DNA from: Pseudomonas frederiksbergensis
GTDB taxonomy: Bacteria; Pseudomonadota; Gammaproteobacteria; Pseudomonadales; Pseudomonadaceae
Assembly: GCF_003732275.1 (NCBI RefSeq)
Contig: NZ_MOBM01000002.1
Coordinates: 186,001-250,000, forward strand
Direction: 5' to 3'
Length of the DNA stretch: 64,000 bases
The notes beneath the pieces are model-generated. The model had not been told where the DNA came from, made no database searches, and worked only from the letters and a program-made list of their open reading frames with translations. Of the stretch, positions 25,939 through 36,372 are shown piece by piece (position 1 is the stretch's first letter; every line of letters starts with the position of its first letter). The translations under genes and the position numbers were made by a program.

Positions 25939-28900
25939 GTGTCGTTGCAAGTCGTTACGAGCGTCTGGGGCCGTCGCTCTCCCTGCTTGCTGATGAGGCC
26001 GTTTTAGCTCAAGCATGGAAGAAAGCCGATGCGTATATTCGGCGACATAACTGGTACGCCGACATTCTAGAATTGGAGCAAGTCTCTCTCTTGCTTCCGC
26101 AAACTTTGCGAGCTTGGCAGTCGCAGATTTCTTGGGGCGATCACACCTCCGCCAGCCCACTACGCTTGGTTCCCGCCCCAAAGAACGGCAAATGGCACTT
26201 TCCCTCTAAAAAAGATGGTGGCGACTGGAAATTCAAACCTACTCCGAAGTCCGACGACTCACTCCAGACCGAGCCTGATTTGCGTCCTCTCGCGCATGTC
26301 GGTATTCGCGAGCAAGTTATGGCGTCAGCCGTGATGCTATGTTTGGCTGATGCTGTGGAGACGCTGCAGGGCAATACAGACCCTACGACCTACTCCAGCA
26401 AGGCACAAGCTAGGCAGCAGGTTTGCAGTTACGGTAACCGACTTTTCTGCGACTGGCTTAAAGACTCAGATGACCGTCAGCAAGGGCGTTTTCGCTGGGG
26501 CAACGCAACCACCTATTCTCAGTTCTTTGTTGATTATGAGCGCTTTCTTGAGCGTCCGGCCGAGGTGTGCCGCGAAGCGCTTCCAACATTGCAGGACGAG
26601 CGGCTGTTCGTAGTAAAGCTCGACCTCGCCAAGTTTTACGATTGCGTGAGTCAACCTGCGGTGGTGACACGCTTGCGCACTCTGTACCAGAATTACGCAA
26701 CCAAATTCTCAATACCTTATGTAACTTCAGAAGCAGAGCCATTCTGGCAAGCAGTGGAAAAAATTCTTTGCTGGCAGTGGCATGTCGGCGACTCAGATGG
26801 GCGTGCAGACCTGAAGTTGGGGCTACCCCAGGGATTGGTGGCAAGTGGGTTCTTCGCTAACGGGTATATGCATGATTTTGATCAGATGATACTTGGGGGG
26901 GTGGCTCAGAGGACTGGCATTCCCATCAAGGTGAACGGCAGTACGGTAACAGCGCGCTTGGTTGACTACTGCCGCTACGTAGACGACATGCGCCTGGTGG
27001 TGGCGATTCCTAACGAAGCAGCAAACAGTATGGCGCTTGAGACCATCGCAAATGACATGAGCGATTGGGCTAACAGTCAGATTGGTTGGTGCTTCAAGGA
27101 TGCGCACAATGGACTGGAAATCAAGAAAGAAAAGTCCGAGGCTGTTGCCTGGGAGGATTTCGCGGTACAAGGCAGTACGTCCCGCTTCATGCGTGGCGTG
27201 AATGGACAAATCAGTTCAGCCCCTGACCCTGCTACGTTGCTGCAGGCTACCGGCAGCTTAGACCATTTGCTCTGGCTGGCGGACGCGCTAGACGACGCTG
27301 GCGACGTCGATGAGAACCCACTGGCATTGGCTCGGATTTCGCTTCCGCGAGCGGACGTACGCGATGACACAGTTAAACGCTTCGCGGCCAACCGCTTGCG
27401 CCAAGTATTACGAATGCGTCGTAGCATGGCTGATCCTGAACTACCTGCCGAAGATACTCTGTCGAATACCGAAGTGACCGAGCGCCAAGCTCTCGATCAC
27501 GAAATGGAGACAATTGCGAGGAAGTTGGTTGCATGCTGGTCTCGCAATCCAGCTTTGGCCAGCGTACTGCGCTGTGGGTTAGACATCTTCCCATCGACGG
27601 AGCTACTCCGGCCGGTCCTTCAGGCGTTGCAGATGAAACTGAAATCTGGTGTAAATCGAGCAGAGCGTGAGGTGTCGCTGTTCGTATTATCTGACCTGCT
27701 AAGGGCCGGCGCAGTGGAGACAGGACTGCATCGCCCAGAAAGCTACCCGGCTTTAGCGGATATAGCCGGGTATCGCAAAGAACTTTTGCAGACGGCTCTA
27801 GAGGTAATCGCCGCTCCCGACCTTCCTTGGTACCTGCATCAACAGGCGGCCCTCTTTCTAGCGGTCATGCAGTACCCGGTATTGTTGCCCCCGTTACCCG
27901 AATTGATTTCGTATAACGCGTTGCATTCGGCCTTGCGCTTCTCACCGCCTTTCACTCCTGAGCTCTCCACTGCGCTAACGGCAGGGCTATTGGTTATGCG
28001 AATCACAGGCCAGCGCGACAAGTTTGTGATCTGGCTTGGTAGTTGGCTGCAAAATCTATCTATCAAAGACGCCAACAAACTAATCGATGATATTGCCATG
28101 ATCGAACCAAGGGTCCTGGGCGAGCTTCACGCTGCGTGGATTGGCAGAGGTAAAGTCGGTTGGGTCAAGCATGTAGATCGGTATCTATCTCCACCTCAAA
28201 CTCAAGAAACCTCGGTACGCCTTAAAGACTGGCGTGGAGGTAAGCGCTCACTTCTGACAATAGTGACTCATCCTGAAAATCCATTTGTTCAGGAAAATGC
28301 GTTACTCAAATTGACGGTCGAGCTGTTGAAAGCTGCGCCATCGGGCCTACTCGATCAAGATGGTCTCAGTTTGGACTGGTTGTTTGTAGAGTGCGCGGAC
28401 TGGGGCAGGATTCAAGACCCTAGCACTCAGATCATCTTGACGTTTAAAGCTCCCAACAAGATTGTGCAGCCTTGGAACGAGAAACCATCATGGTGTTCGG
28501 ACGAACTGGCCTGGGCGTATCGTCTTGGCCGGCTCTTGCGCTCCGCCATCATCGGGGAAAGCGACTTCACTACTCGTTTTTTCCCGCTACGTGAGGAGCA
28601 ATTTAATAGCTATCGAGGTATTCAGAGCAGTTGGTACAAACGTCGCCTGGGGTTGATGCCCCTTAGTCGCGGACTGGGGGAAGAGCCTACTCCCATTTCG
28701 CCATGGCTCAACGAGCTGGTCATGAGACTGCTGCAGTGGCCTGGCTTGGAGATCAACAGGAACGTGGTGGTAGGATTCGCCAAAGTTGCAATCCCGTCCG
28801 ACTTGCTTTTCCTGGTCAAGGCACGCTTGGCAGAGCAAGGGCGTATTTTCGGAAGGCAATCCAATCTTCCTGCTTACCTTTTGCCGATTGAGTGCGCGAA

Positions 28901-29786
28901 GGCTACAAACCTGAGCGCTTTCAAGGTCGCACTGGTCCAGTCTTTGATGCCTAAGGATGCCGACTTTTCTGAAGGTGATCCGCTGCACTGGACAGAACCT
29001 TACCGCGCCAGGCACAGAGCGCATCTTGCGGCTATGTGCCGCTTGCTAGGACAGCAGCTTTCGGCTGCACGCTTCGCGAACCGGAAAGTCACCACGCAGC
29101 GCAAAACCCAACTAGACCTAATTGTCTTCCCTGAACTCGCCATCCATCCCGACGACATGTGGCTTTTGCATAGGCTGTCGGATAGCACAGGTGCAGTGAT
29201 ATTTGCTGGTCAAACCTTCGTAGAGCACCCATACCTCAAAAAACCCATAAACCGGGCTGTGTGGCTTCTGCGACAGGAGAGTGCCGCTGGTAGGCAGATC
29301 ATTCGCGCCTATCAGGGCAAGGAGTACGGAATCCCTTGGGAAAAGAAGGCTGGCGTGGCGGGACACAGGCCCTACCAGGTCATCGTCGAATTCAAAGACA
29401 ACCAGGGCGTTACGGCCAGACTGACCGGCGCCGTCTGCTATGACGCTACCGATCTGAAGCTCGCGGCCGACATGCGCGATATCACTGATGGTTTTGTAAT
29501 CGCTGCGCTAAACAAGGACATCGGTACGTTCGACACCATGGCGACAGCTCTGCAATTCCATATGTACCAGCCCATCATGCTAGCTAACACCGGCCAGTAT
29601 GGTGGCTCAAATGCTCAGGCGCCCTTCAAAGCGCACCATGAGCGGCAGATTGCCCACGTTCATGGAAACAATCAGGCTGTGATCAGTATCTTTGATGTGG
29701 ACCTTCTAGCGTTTCAAAGCAGCCGAAATGCCGAGCAGGCGAAAGAGAAGAAAACTGCGCCTGCTGGGTTCGGTGGACGACGCTAA
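25935..29786 (+). CDS. Defence reverse transcriptase fused to nitrilase (DRT1/UG1-like)
   Basis: 1283-residue fusion. The N-terminal reverse transcriptase (about residues 100-420) has motif A VVKLDLAKFYDCVS (Asp230), motif B GLPQGLVASGFFANGY and the catalytic motif C YVDD at residues 348-351. A long helical middle part (about 480-1010) has no assigned family and could be the repeat-like domain described in this RT class. The C-terminal nitrilase domain keeps the full triad: Glu1067 in VFPELAIHP, Lys1129 in YQGKEYG, Cys1168 in VCYDATD. Unknown-group (UG) RTs of this design protect against phages. The start is GTG, overlapping the small upstream gene. Confidence 0.92.
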   Translation: MSVVASRYERLGPSLSLLADEAVLAQAWKKADAYIRRHNWYADILELEQVSLLLPQTLRAWQSQISWGDHTSASPLRLVPAPKNGKWHFPSKKDGGDWKFKPTPKSDDSLQTEPDLRPLAHVGIREQVMASAVMLCLADAVETLQGNTDPTTYSSKAQARQQVCSYGNRLFCDWLKDSDDRQQGRFRWGNATTYSQFFVDYERFLERPAEVCREALPTLQDERLFVVKLDLAKFYDCVSQPAVVTRLRTLYQNYATKFSIPYVTSEAEPFWQAVEKILCWQWHVGDSDGRADLKLGLPQGLVASGFFANGYMHDFDQMILGGVAQRTGIPIKVNGSTVTARLVDYCRYVDDMRLVVAIPNEAANSMALETIANDMSDWANSQIGWCFKDAHNGLEIKKEKSEAVAWEDFAVQGSTSRFMRGVNGQISSAPDPATLLQATGSLDHLLWLADALDDAGDVDENPLALARISLPRADVRDDTVKRFAANRLRQVLRMRRSMADPELPAEDTLSNTEVTERQALDHEMETIARKLVACWSRNPALASVLRCGLDIFPSTELLRPVLQALQMKLKSGVNRAEREVSLFVLSDLLRAGAVETGLHRPESYPALADIAGYRKELLQTALEVIAAPDLPWYLHQQAALFLAVMQYPVLLPPLPELISYNALHSALRFSPPFTPELSTALTAGLLVMRITGQRDKFVIWLGSWLQNLSIKDANKLIDDIAMIEPRVLGELHAAWIGRGKVGWVKHVDRYLSPPQTQETSVRLKDWRGGKRSLLTIVTHPENPFVQENALLKLTVELLKAAPSGLLDQDGLSLDWLFVECADWGRIQDPSTQIILTFKAPNKIVQPWNEKPSWCSDELAWAYRLGRLLRSAIIGESDFTTRFFPLREEQFNSYRGIQSSWYKRRLGLMPLSRGLGEEPTPISPWLNELVMRLLQWPGLEINRNVVVGFAKVAIPSDLLFLVKARLAEQGRIFGRQSNLPAYLLPIECAKATNLSAFKVALVQSLMPKDADFSEGDPLHWTEPYRARHRAHLAAMCRLLGQQLSAARFANRKVTTQRKTQLDLIVFPELAIHPDDMWLLHRLSDSTGAVIFAGQTFVEHPYLKKPINRAVWLLRQESAAGRQIIRAYQGKEYGIPWEKKAGVAGHRPYQVIVEFKDNQGVTARLTGAVCYDATDLKLAADMRDITDGFVIAALNKDIGTFDTMATALQFHMYQPIMLANTGQYGGSNAQAPFKAHHERQIAHVHGNNQAVISIFDVDLLAFQSSRNAEQAKEKKTAPAGFGGRR

Positions 29787-29951
29787 GCATGCACCTTGCG
29801 CCGGTAGGGTGGTGACGCAACCACCGGCGCCTAGAAGCGTACGCTTTCCGGGCGTACCACGCTGCGTGCCAGCCTAGCGTGCCAATACTGGCAGCATGCC
29901 TCCGACCCGATCTGGTAAAGTCCACGGCACGCCATAGGGACATAGCCAGCC

Positions 29952-32318
29952 ATGGACAAGAAATCACTTTCCGAGCGGGACATCTGCAGTAAGTTCATCG
30001 CCCCAGCCGTTCAGCAAGCTGGATGGGACATGCTCAAGCAGGTGCGCGAGGAAGTCAGCTTTACCAAAGGCCGCATTATCGTCCGGGGCAAACTTCACAG
30101 CCGTGGCGAAGCACGCCGTGCCGACTTCATCCTCTACCACCAGGCCAACCTGCCTATCGCTGTAATCGAGGCAAAGGACAACAAGCACTCCGTTGGCTCC
30201 GGTATGCAACAGGCTCTGGGCTATGCAGAGGCGCTGGACGTGCCGTTCGTGTTCTCCAGCAATGGCGATGGTTTCCTGTTTCATGACCGCAGTGGCACAG
30301 GCAGCCAGGTAGAAACCGAACTCACCCTCAACCAATTCCCCAGCCCTGCCGAACTCTGGCGCCGCTACTGCCAGTGGAAGGGGCTGGATACTACAGCCCA
30401 GCACAAGATCGAAGCGCCCTACTACGACGACGGCTCCGGGCGCATGCCGCGCTATTACCAGATAAATGCCATCAACCGCACCGTCGAAGCCGTAGCGCGT
30501 GGCCAAGACCGTATCCTGCTGGTGATGGCCACCGGCACCGGCAAGACCTACACAGCCTTCCAAATCATCTGGCGACTGTGGAAATCGAAACAGAAGAAAC
30601 GCATCCTGTTTCTGGCCGACCGCAACATCCTGGTCGACCAGACCAAGAACAACGACTTCAAGCCCTTCGGCCAGGCGATGACCAAAATCGCCAAACGTCA
30701 GATCGATACCTCCTACGAGATCTACCTGTCGCTCTATCAAGCCGTCACCGGCACTGATGAGGAGATGAACATCTACAAGCAGTTCTCCCGCGACTTCTTC
30801 GACCTGATCGTGATCGACGAATGCCACCGTGGCAGCGCCGCCGAGGATTCCGCCTGGCGTGAAATCCTCGACTACTTCTCCAGCGCCACCCACGTTGGCC
30901 TCACCGCCACACCGAAGGAAACCAAAGAGGTTTCCAGCATCACTTACTTCGGTGAGCCGATTTACAGCTACACCTTGAAGCAAGGCATCGAGGACGGCTT
31001 TCTCGCCCCCTACAAAGTGGTGCGCATCGACTTCGATAAAGACCTGCAAGGCTGGCGGCCCCCCAAAGGCATGCTCGATAAGAATGGCGAACTGATCGAA
31101 GACCGCATCTACAACCTCAAGGACATGGACCGCACCCTGGTTATCGAGGCGCGCACCCAACTGGTGGCGCAGAAGGTCACCGAACTCCTCAAGGCCACCG
31201 ATCCATTTCAGAAAACCATCGTCTTCTGCGACGACATCAACCACGCCGAGCGCATGCGCCAGGCACTGGTCAACCTCAACCCCGAGCGTGTGGCCGAGAA
31301 TCGCAAGTACGTCATGCGCATCACCGGCGATGACCAGGAAGGCAAGGCCGAGCTGGATAACTTCATCAACCCGGAAGAGCGCTACCCGGTGATTGCCACC
31401 ACCAGCAAGCTGATGACCACCGGCGTCGATGCTCAGACCTGCAAGCTGATCGTGCTCGACCAGCACATCAAATCGATGACCGAGTTCAAGCAAATCATCG
31501 GTCGCGGCACTCGCATTAACGAGGACTACGGCAAGTACTGGTTCACCATCATGGACTTCAAAAAGGCCACCGAGCTGTTTGCCGACCCGGCCTTCGATGG
31601 AGACCCGGTGGTGATCTACGCCCCCGACGGTGACGACTCCCCCGTACCGCCCGACGATCCGCTTGCCGATGAAGACGGCATCAGCGCAGGCGATGCTACC
31701 GGTAGCGATAACCTGGAATTCACTGGCGAGGATGAAGGCAAAAAACGCATCAGGTACGTCATCGACAACGTCCCGATTTATGTCATCGCCGAGCGTGTGC
31801 AGTACTACGGCCCGGACGGCCGACTGATCACCGAATCGCTCCACGACTACACCCGCGCCTGCGTACAAAAGCAGTTCGCCTCACTGGATGACTTCCTCCG
31901 ACGTTGGAGTGATTCCGAGCAAAAGAAAGTGATCATTGAGGAAATGGCCGTCCAGGGCGTGATGTGGGAAGCCCTAACCGAAGAAGTGGAAAAGAAACAG
32001 GGCAAGCCCCTCGATCCGTTTGACTTGATCTGCCACGTCGCCTTTGACCAGCCGGCCCTGTCACGCCGCGAGCGCGCCGAGCAGGTGAAAAAGCGCAACT
32101 ACTTCGCAAAGTATTCCGGCGCAGCCCGCCAGGTGCTGGAGGCCCTGTTGGATAAATACGCCGATACCGGCATCGAGCATATAGAGGACATCAAAATCCT
32201 TCAGCTTGACCCTTTTAGCCAGTTCGGTGCGCCCATCGAGCTGGTCAAAGCCTTTGGCGGCAAGGCTGGCTACAACAAGGCTATCCACGAACTGGAAGAC
32301 GAACTTTACGCAAGCTAA
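29952..32318 (+). CDS. hsdR: Type I restriction enzyme R subunit HsdR
   Basis: 788-residue motor/nuclease subunit (EcoEI-like length). The N-terminal PD-(D/E)xK nuclease region contains [21 protein letters not shown] (about residues 55-75). The helicase core has Walker A MATGTGKT (about 195), DECH (VIDECHRGS, about 290) and the late motifs [13 protein letters not shown]. The C-terminal EcoEI_R_C-type domain binds the methylase core. First of the hsdR-hsdM-hsdS set. A 634-codon frame on the opposite strand is a shadow. Confidence 0.96.
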   Translation: MDKKSLSERDICSKFIAPAVQQAGWDMLKQVREEVSFTKGRIIVRGKLHSRGEARRADFILYHQANLPIAVIEAKDNKHSVGSGMQQALGYAEALDVPFVFSSNGDGFLFHDRSGTGSQVETELTLNQFPSPAELWRRYCQWKGLDTTAQHKIEAPYYDDGSGRMPRYYQINAINRTVEAVARGQDRILLVMATGTGKTYTAFQIIWRLWKSKQKKRILFLADRNILVDQTKNNDFKPFGQAMTKIAKRQIDTSYEIYLSLYQAVTGTDEEMNIYKQFSRDFFDLIVIDECHRGSAAEDSAWREILDYFSSATHVGLTATPKETKEVSSITYFGEPIYSYTLKQGIEDGFLAPYKVVRIDFDKDLQGWRPPKGMLDKNGELIEDRIYNLKDMDRTLVIEARTQLVAQKVTELLKATDPFQKTIVFCDDINHAERMRQALVNLNPERVAENRKYVMRITGDDQEGKAELDNFINPEERYPVIATTSKLMTTGVDAQTCKLIVLDQHIKSMTEFKQIIGRGTRINEDYGKYWFTIMDFKKATELFADPAFDGDPVVIYAPDGDDSPVPPDDPLADEDGISAGDATGSDNLEFTGEDEGKKRIRYVIDNVPIYVIAERVQYYGPDGRLITESLHDYTRACVQKQFASLDDFLRRWSDSEQKKVIIEEMAVQGVMWEALTEEVEKKQGKPLDPFDLICHVAFDQPALSRRERAEQVKKRNYFAKYSGAARQVLEALLDKYADTGIEHIEDIKILQLDPFSQFGAPIELVKAFGGKAGYNKAIHELEDELYAS

Positions 32319-32407
32319 GGGCTAAGCACCGACGACATGCCAAAGCAGCAGTCCACACTATCCGGTAGAATTTCGCCCCCCCTTGCGGCACGCGTTGAGA
32401 GAACTTC

Positions 32408-33877
32408 ATGTCCATTAGCTCCACCATCAAGTCCATCCAGGACATCATGCGCAAAGACGTTGGCGTAGACGGCGACGCCCAGCGCATTGGCCAGTTGGTT
32501 TGGTTGCTGTTCCTGAAAATCTTCGATGACCGTGAGCTGGAATGGGAGCTAATGGACGATAACTACCGCTCTCCTATCCCCGAGAGCTGCCGCTGGCGTA
32601 GCTGGGCCGCCGATCCGGAAGGCATGACCGGCGATGCACTGAAGGACTTTATCGACAACAACCTATTCCCCCAGTTGCAGAACCTGCACGAGTACAGCAA
32701 CACGCCCTCAGCCTTTGTGGTGCGCAGCGTGTTTGAAGACGCCTACAACTACATGAAGTCCGGGCAGTTGCTGCGCCAGGTGATCAACAAGATTCAGGAC
32801 GGCGTGGACTTCAACAAAGCCCAAGAGCGCCACGAGTTCGGCAATCTCTATGAGCAACTGCTACGAGACCTACAGAACGCAGGTAATGCTGGCGAATTCT
32901 ACACACCGCGCCCAGTCACCGAGTTTATGGTGCGGATGGTCGATCCGAAGTTGGACGAAAAGGTCATGGACCCGGCCTGCGGCACCGGTGGTTTTCTCAC
33001 TTGCGCCATCGAACACAAACGCAGCCGCTATGTAAAAACCGCCGAAGACGAACGCACCCTGCAGGCCAGCATTTTCGGCGTGGAGAAAAAGCCGCTACCG
33101 CACTTGCTGGCTACCACCAACATGATCCTGCACGGCATCGAGGTGCCGAACCAGATTCGCCACGACAACACCCTGAGCAAACCGCTAATCAGTTGGGGAC
33201 CGAGTGAGCGCGTGCACTGCATCGTCGCCAATCCGCCGTTCGGTGGCATGGAAGAAGACGGCATCGAAACCAACTTCCCTACGGCCTTCCGCACTCGTGA
33301 GACTGCAGACCTGTTTTTGGTGCTGATCATGCAGCTGCTCAAAGACGGTGGCCGCGCCGCCGTGGTGCTTCCCGATGGCTTTCTGTTTGGCGAAGGCACC
33401 AAAAGCCGTATCAAGGAAAAGCTGCTCACGGAATGCAACCTGCATACCATCGTTCGCCTGCCCAACGGCGTTTTTAACCCCTATACCGGTATCAAGACCA
33501 ACCTGCTGTTTTTCACCAAGGGCGCACCGACTAAACAGGTGTGGTTCTACGAACACCAGTACCCGGCCGGCGTTAAGAACTACTCCAAAACACGCCCCAT
33601 GCGTATCGAAGAGTTTGCGGTGGAAGAAGCCTGGTGGGGCAACGAGGCCGATGGCTTTGCCGCACGGGTAGAGCACGAATTTGCCTGGAAGGTCAGCGCC
33701 GAAGAGCTACAAGCGCGCAACTGGAACCTGGATTGCAAAAACCCGCATATCGGCGAGCGGATCAGCCACGACCCGGACGAGCTGCTAAGCAACTACGCAG
33801 CTCTGCAAGGCGAAATCAGCGACCTGCGTGATCAGCTCAAAGCGGTACTGGCCGAAGCGCTGGAGCGTCAGGCATGA
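32408..33877 (+). CDS. hsdM: Type I restriction-modification methylase HsdM
   Basis: 489-residue adenine-N6 DNA methyltransferase. The N-terminal HsdM helical domain (about 1-140, SISSTIKSIQDIMRKDVGVDGDAQRIGQLVWLLFLKIF) is followed by the SAM-binding motif I DPACGTGGFL (about 190) and catalytic motif IV NPPFGG (about 277). It lies 89 bp after hsdR, and its stop overlaps the hsdS start (ATGA), so the M and S subunits are made in a coupled way. Confidence 0.97.
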   Translation: MSISSTIKSIQDIMRKDVGVDGDAQRIGQLVWLLFLKIFDDRELEWELMDDNYRSPIPESCRWRSWAADPEGMTGDALKDFIDNNLFPQLQNLHEYSNTPSAFVVRSVFEDAYNYMKSGQLLRQVINKIQDGVDFNKAQERHEFGNLYEQLLRDLQNAGNAGEFYTPRPVTEFMVRMVDPKLDEKVMDPACGTGGFLTCAIEHKRSRYVKTAEDERTLQASIFGVEKKPLPHLLATTNMILHGIEVPNQIRHDNTLSKPLISWGPSERVHCIVANPPFGGMEEDGIETNFPTAFRTRETADLFLVLIMQLLKDGGRAAVVLPDGFLFGEGTKSRIKEKLLTECNLHTIVRLPNGVFNPYTGIKTNLLFFTKGAPTKQVWFYEHQYPAGVKNYSKTRPMRIEEFAVEEAWWGNEADGFAARVEHEFAWKVSAEELQARNWNLDCKNPHIGERISHDPDELLSNYAALQGEISDLRDQLKAVLAEALERQA

Positions 33878-36231
33878 CCACGTTGCTCACAGACAACCTT
33901 CCGCTGCTGGCCGGTGCGCCGAATGGCATTAAGAAGCTGCGCGAGCTGATTCTGGAACTGGCGGTGCGCGGCAAGTTGGTGCCGCAAGATCCAAGTGATG
34001 AGCCGGCCAGTGAGTTACTAAAGCGGATCGCGGCGGAAAAGACGCGATTGGTGACTGAGGGGAAGCTCAAGAAGCAGAAGCCGCTGGCTGAGATTGCTAA
34101 TGAGGAAAGGCCGTTTGAGCTACCGGCAGGATGGGGGTGGTCCCAGCTTGGGCGGATTTCTAGTGATGTTCAATATGGCTTCACTGCATCCGCTGATCAC
34201 CAAAGCGGAGAGCCCTTACTTCTCAGGATCACTGACATACAAAATGATGGGGTCAACTGGGATACCGTTCCTGGGTGTGATATTTCTCCGAGCGAAATTA
34301 CCGGTTATGAGTTGAAAGATGGCGATATCGTTATTGCTCGAACAGGAGGGACCATTGGTAAGTCGTATCTTGTTTCAGGGCTTACCCATTCAGCTGTGTT
34401 TGCCTCATATCTGATCCGAATTGGCCGCCTTGACGCTATATTCCCTAACTTCACGAAGGTATTTTTGGGTTCTCAGTTTTATTGGAAGCAGCTTTATGCC
34501 AACTCAATGGGCACCGGGCAACCAAATGTAAACGGAACCGCGCTAAAAGGGCTGTTAATCCCGCTAGCCCCCATGGAGGAACAACACCGCATCGTCGCTA
34601 AAGTCGATGAGCTGATGACCCTGTGCGACCGAATGGAAGCCCAGCAGGCCGACTCCGAAAGCGCCCACGCCCAACTGGTACAAGTGCTGCTCGACAGCCT
34701 GACCCAAGCCAGCGACGCTACCGACTTCGCCACCAACTGGCAGTGCCTGGCCGAACACTTCCACACCCTGTTCACCACCGAACCCAGCATCGACCTCCTC
34801 AAACAAACCCTGATGCAACTTGCCGTGATGGGCAAATTGGTGCCGCAAGATCCCAACGATGAGTCGGCGAGTGAGTTTGTAAAACGTATCCAAGCCGAAA
34901 AACAAAGCTATCTAGCCAAATCGAAGGCTCGTAAACAAAAGGATCTGGCTGCCGATTTGCAACCGGAACCGCCTTTTGACGTCCCTGCCGGCTGGGAATG
35001 GCAAACCATTGATGATGTTTTACATGTGACCGGCGGGGTCACACTTGGACGAAAACTTGGCGGCCGCAAACTGTTATCCAAACCCTACCTCCGCGTGGCG
35101 AATGTCCAGCGTGGACGCTTGGAGATGGAGCGTATTAAGGAAGTCGAAGTTCCAGAAGACGAAGTCGAAAAGTACCTACTTCGGAACGGTGACCTGCTGA
35201 TTACAGAAGGTGGTGATTGGGACAAAGTCGGGCGTACAGCAATTTGGCGTGATGAGTTGCCTGAATGCCTTCACCAAAACCATGTTTTCCGGGCGCGTGC
35301 AGTGGTAACAGATTGGGAGCCACGCTGGGCAGAGATGTATCTAAATTCTGCCTCAGCAAGAGAGTATTTCGCTGGTTCGTCAAAGCAGACTACAAACCTT
35401 GCTTCCATCAATATGACTCAACTTCGAGCATGCGCTTTCCCGCTACCGCCGCTCGGAGAACAACAGCGCATCGTCGCCAAAGTCGACCAACTAATGGCCC
35501 TCTGCGACCAACTCAAAACCCGCCTAACCCAGGCCCGTCAGTTGAACGCACAGTTGGCCAGCACCCTGGTCGAACGCTCCCTCGCCGAAGATAGCCAGCA
35601 GGGGCCCATAGCCACGGATCGGCAAGTAGCCCGCACCCTCCTCGCCGCAGAAGTCACCCATCGGCTGCATAGTCAACGCACCTTCGGCCAACGCAAGCTG
35701 CAGAAGGTGATCTACTTGGCCGAACACGTAGCGAGGCTCAACGCTATCCAAGGTGACTACCTGCGCGACGCAGCCGGCCCCCACGATCGCCAGTTGATGA
35801 CTAAGGTCGAAGTCGAGCTGAAAAACCATCAATGGTATGAGCGCTTCGAGCGCGAGACTATTGGCCATGCTTATCGCCCGCTTTCCCAAGCAGGGCAGCA
35901 TCGGCAGGCATATAGCAGGGCCTGGTCGGTCGCTGAGCGGGCCACCATTGAGCAGGTCATCGAACTAATGCGGGACTGGGATACAGATCGTTGCGAAATG
36001 ACAGTGACGCTCTATGCCGCCTGGAACGACTTTATTCTCGAAGGCCGCCCGGTTTCCGATGACGCCATCGTGGACGAAGTCATGCATAGCTGGAACGACA
36101 CCAAGCTGCGCTTTGGCAAACTCGAATGGTTGGCGGTACTCGCAGAGATGAAGAAGCACAAAATCCTAATGCCCACCGGCTTTGGCAAACGCACCACAGG
36201 CGGCATGCTCAGCTTGCCCGGTTTCGAGTAA
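33874..36231 (+). CDS. hsdS: Type I specificity subunit HsdS with a Panacea/DUF4065-like C-terminal extension
   Basis: 785 residues, far longer than the usual 400-600. Two half-repeats are visible, each with a helix ending GKLVPQDP, a target-recognition domain opening LPAGWGWSQL or VPAGWEWQTI, and a conserved helix EQ(H/Q)RIVAKVD. From about residue 580 to the end a further 205-residue domain follows (TFGQRKLQKVIYLAEHVARL, then YLRDAAGPHDRQL), which resembles the SocA/Panacea (DUF4065) fold found in antitoxins. The resemblance is judged by eye. The TRDs set the DNA target, which cannot be read here. Last gene of the island cargo. Confidence 0.93.
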   Translation: MTTLLTDNLPLLAGAPNGIKKLRELILELAVRGKLVPQDPSDEPASELLKRIAAEKTRLVTEGKLKKQKPLAEIANEERPFELPAGWGWSQLGRISSDVQYGFTASADHQSGEPLLLRITDIQNDGVNWDTVPGCDISPSEITGYELKDGDIVIARTGGTIGKSYLVSGLTHSAVFASYLIRIGRLDAIFPNFTKVFLGSQFYWKQLYANSMGTGQPNVNGTALKGLLIPLAPMEEQHRIVAKVDELMTLCDRMEAQQADSESAHAQLVQVLLDSLTQASDATDFATNWQCLAEHFHTLFTTEPSIDLLKQTLMQLAVMGKLVPQDPNDESASEFVKRIQAEKQSYLAKSKARKQKDLAADLQPEPPFDVPAGWEWQTIDDVLHVTGGVTLGRKLGGRKLLSKPYLRVANVQRGRLEMERIKEVEVPEDEVEKYLLRNGDLLITEGGDWDKVGRTAIWRDELPECLHQNHVFRARAVVTDWEPRWAEMYLNSASAREYFAGSSKQTTNLASINMTQLRACAFPLPPLGEQQRIVAKVDQLMALCDQLKTRLTQARQLNAQLASTLVERSLAEDSQQGPIATDRQVARTLLAAEVTHRLHSQRTFGQRKLQKVIYLAEHVARLNAIQGDYLRDAAGPHDRQLMTKVEVELKNHQWYERFERETIGHAYRPLSQAGQHRQAYSRAWSVAERATIEQVIELMRDWDTDRCEMTVTLYAAWNDFILEGRPVSDDAIVDEVMHSWNDTKLRFGKLEWLAVLAEMKKHKILMPTGFGKRTTGGMLSLPGFE

Positions 36232-36299
36232 ACAAATACCTTTTAGCCGAGCCCTGCAAGATACAGATACGAAGCATACGGCTTATTCCAACTTCTCGC

Positions 36300-36319
36300 G
36301 GTATTCCAGTTGGTATTCC
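36300..36319. repeat. Right-end integrase arm-type sites
   Basis: GGTATTCC at 36300-36307 and 36312-36319, start-to-start 12 bp, the same box and spacing as at the left end (18561 and 18573). It lies 70 bp after hsdS and helps set the right boundary. Confidence 0.7.
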
Positions 36320-36372
36320 AAAGAAAAATACAAACTCATATTAATCAATTAAGTCAAATATCTAGCAACCCA

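Noticed and set aside
29964..31868. 634-codon frame on the minus strand
   Set aside because: Antisense shadow of hsdR, which carries Walker A, DECH and nuclease motifs.
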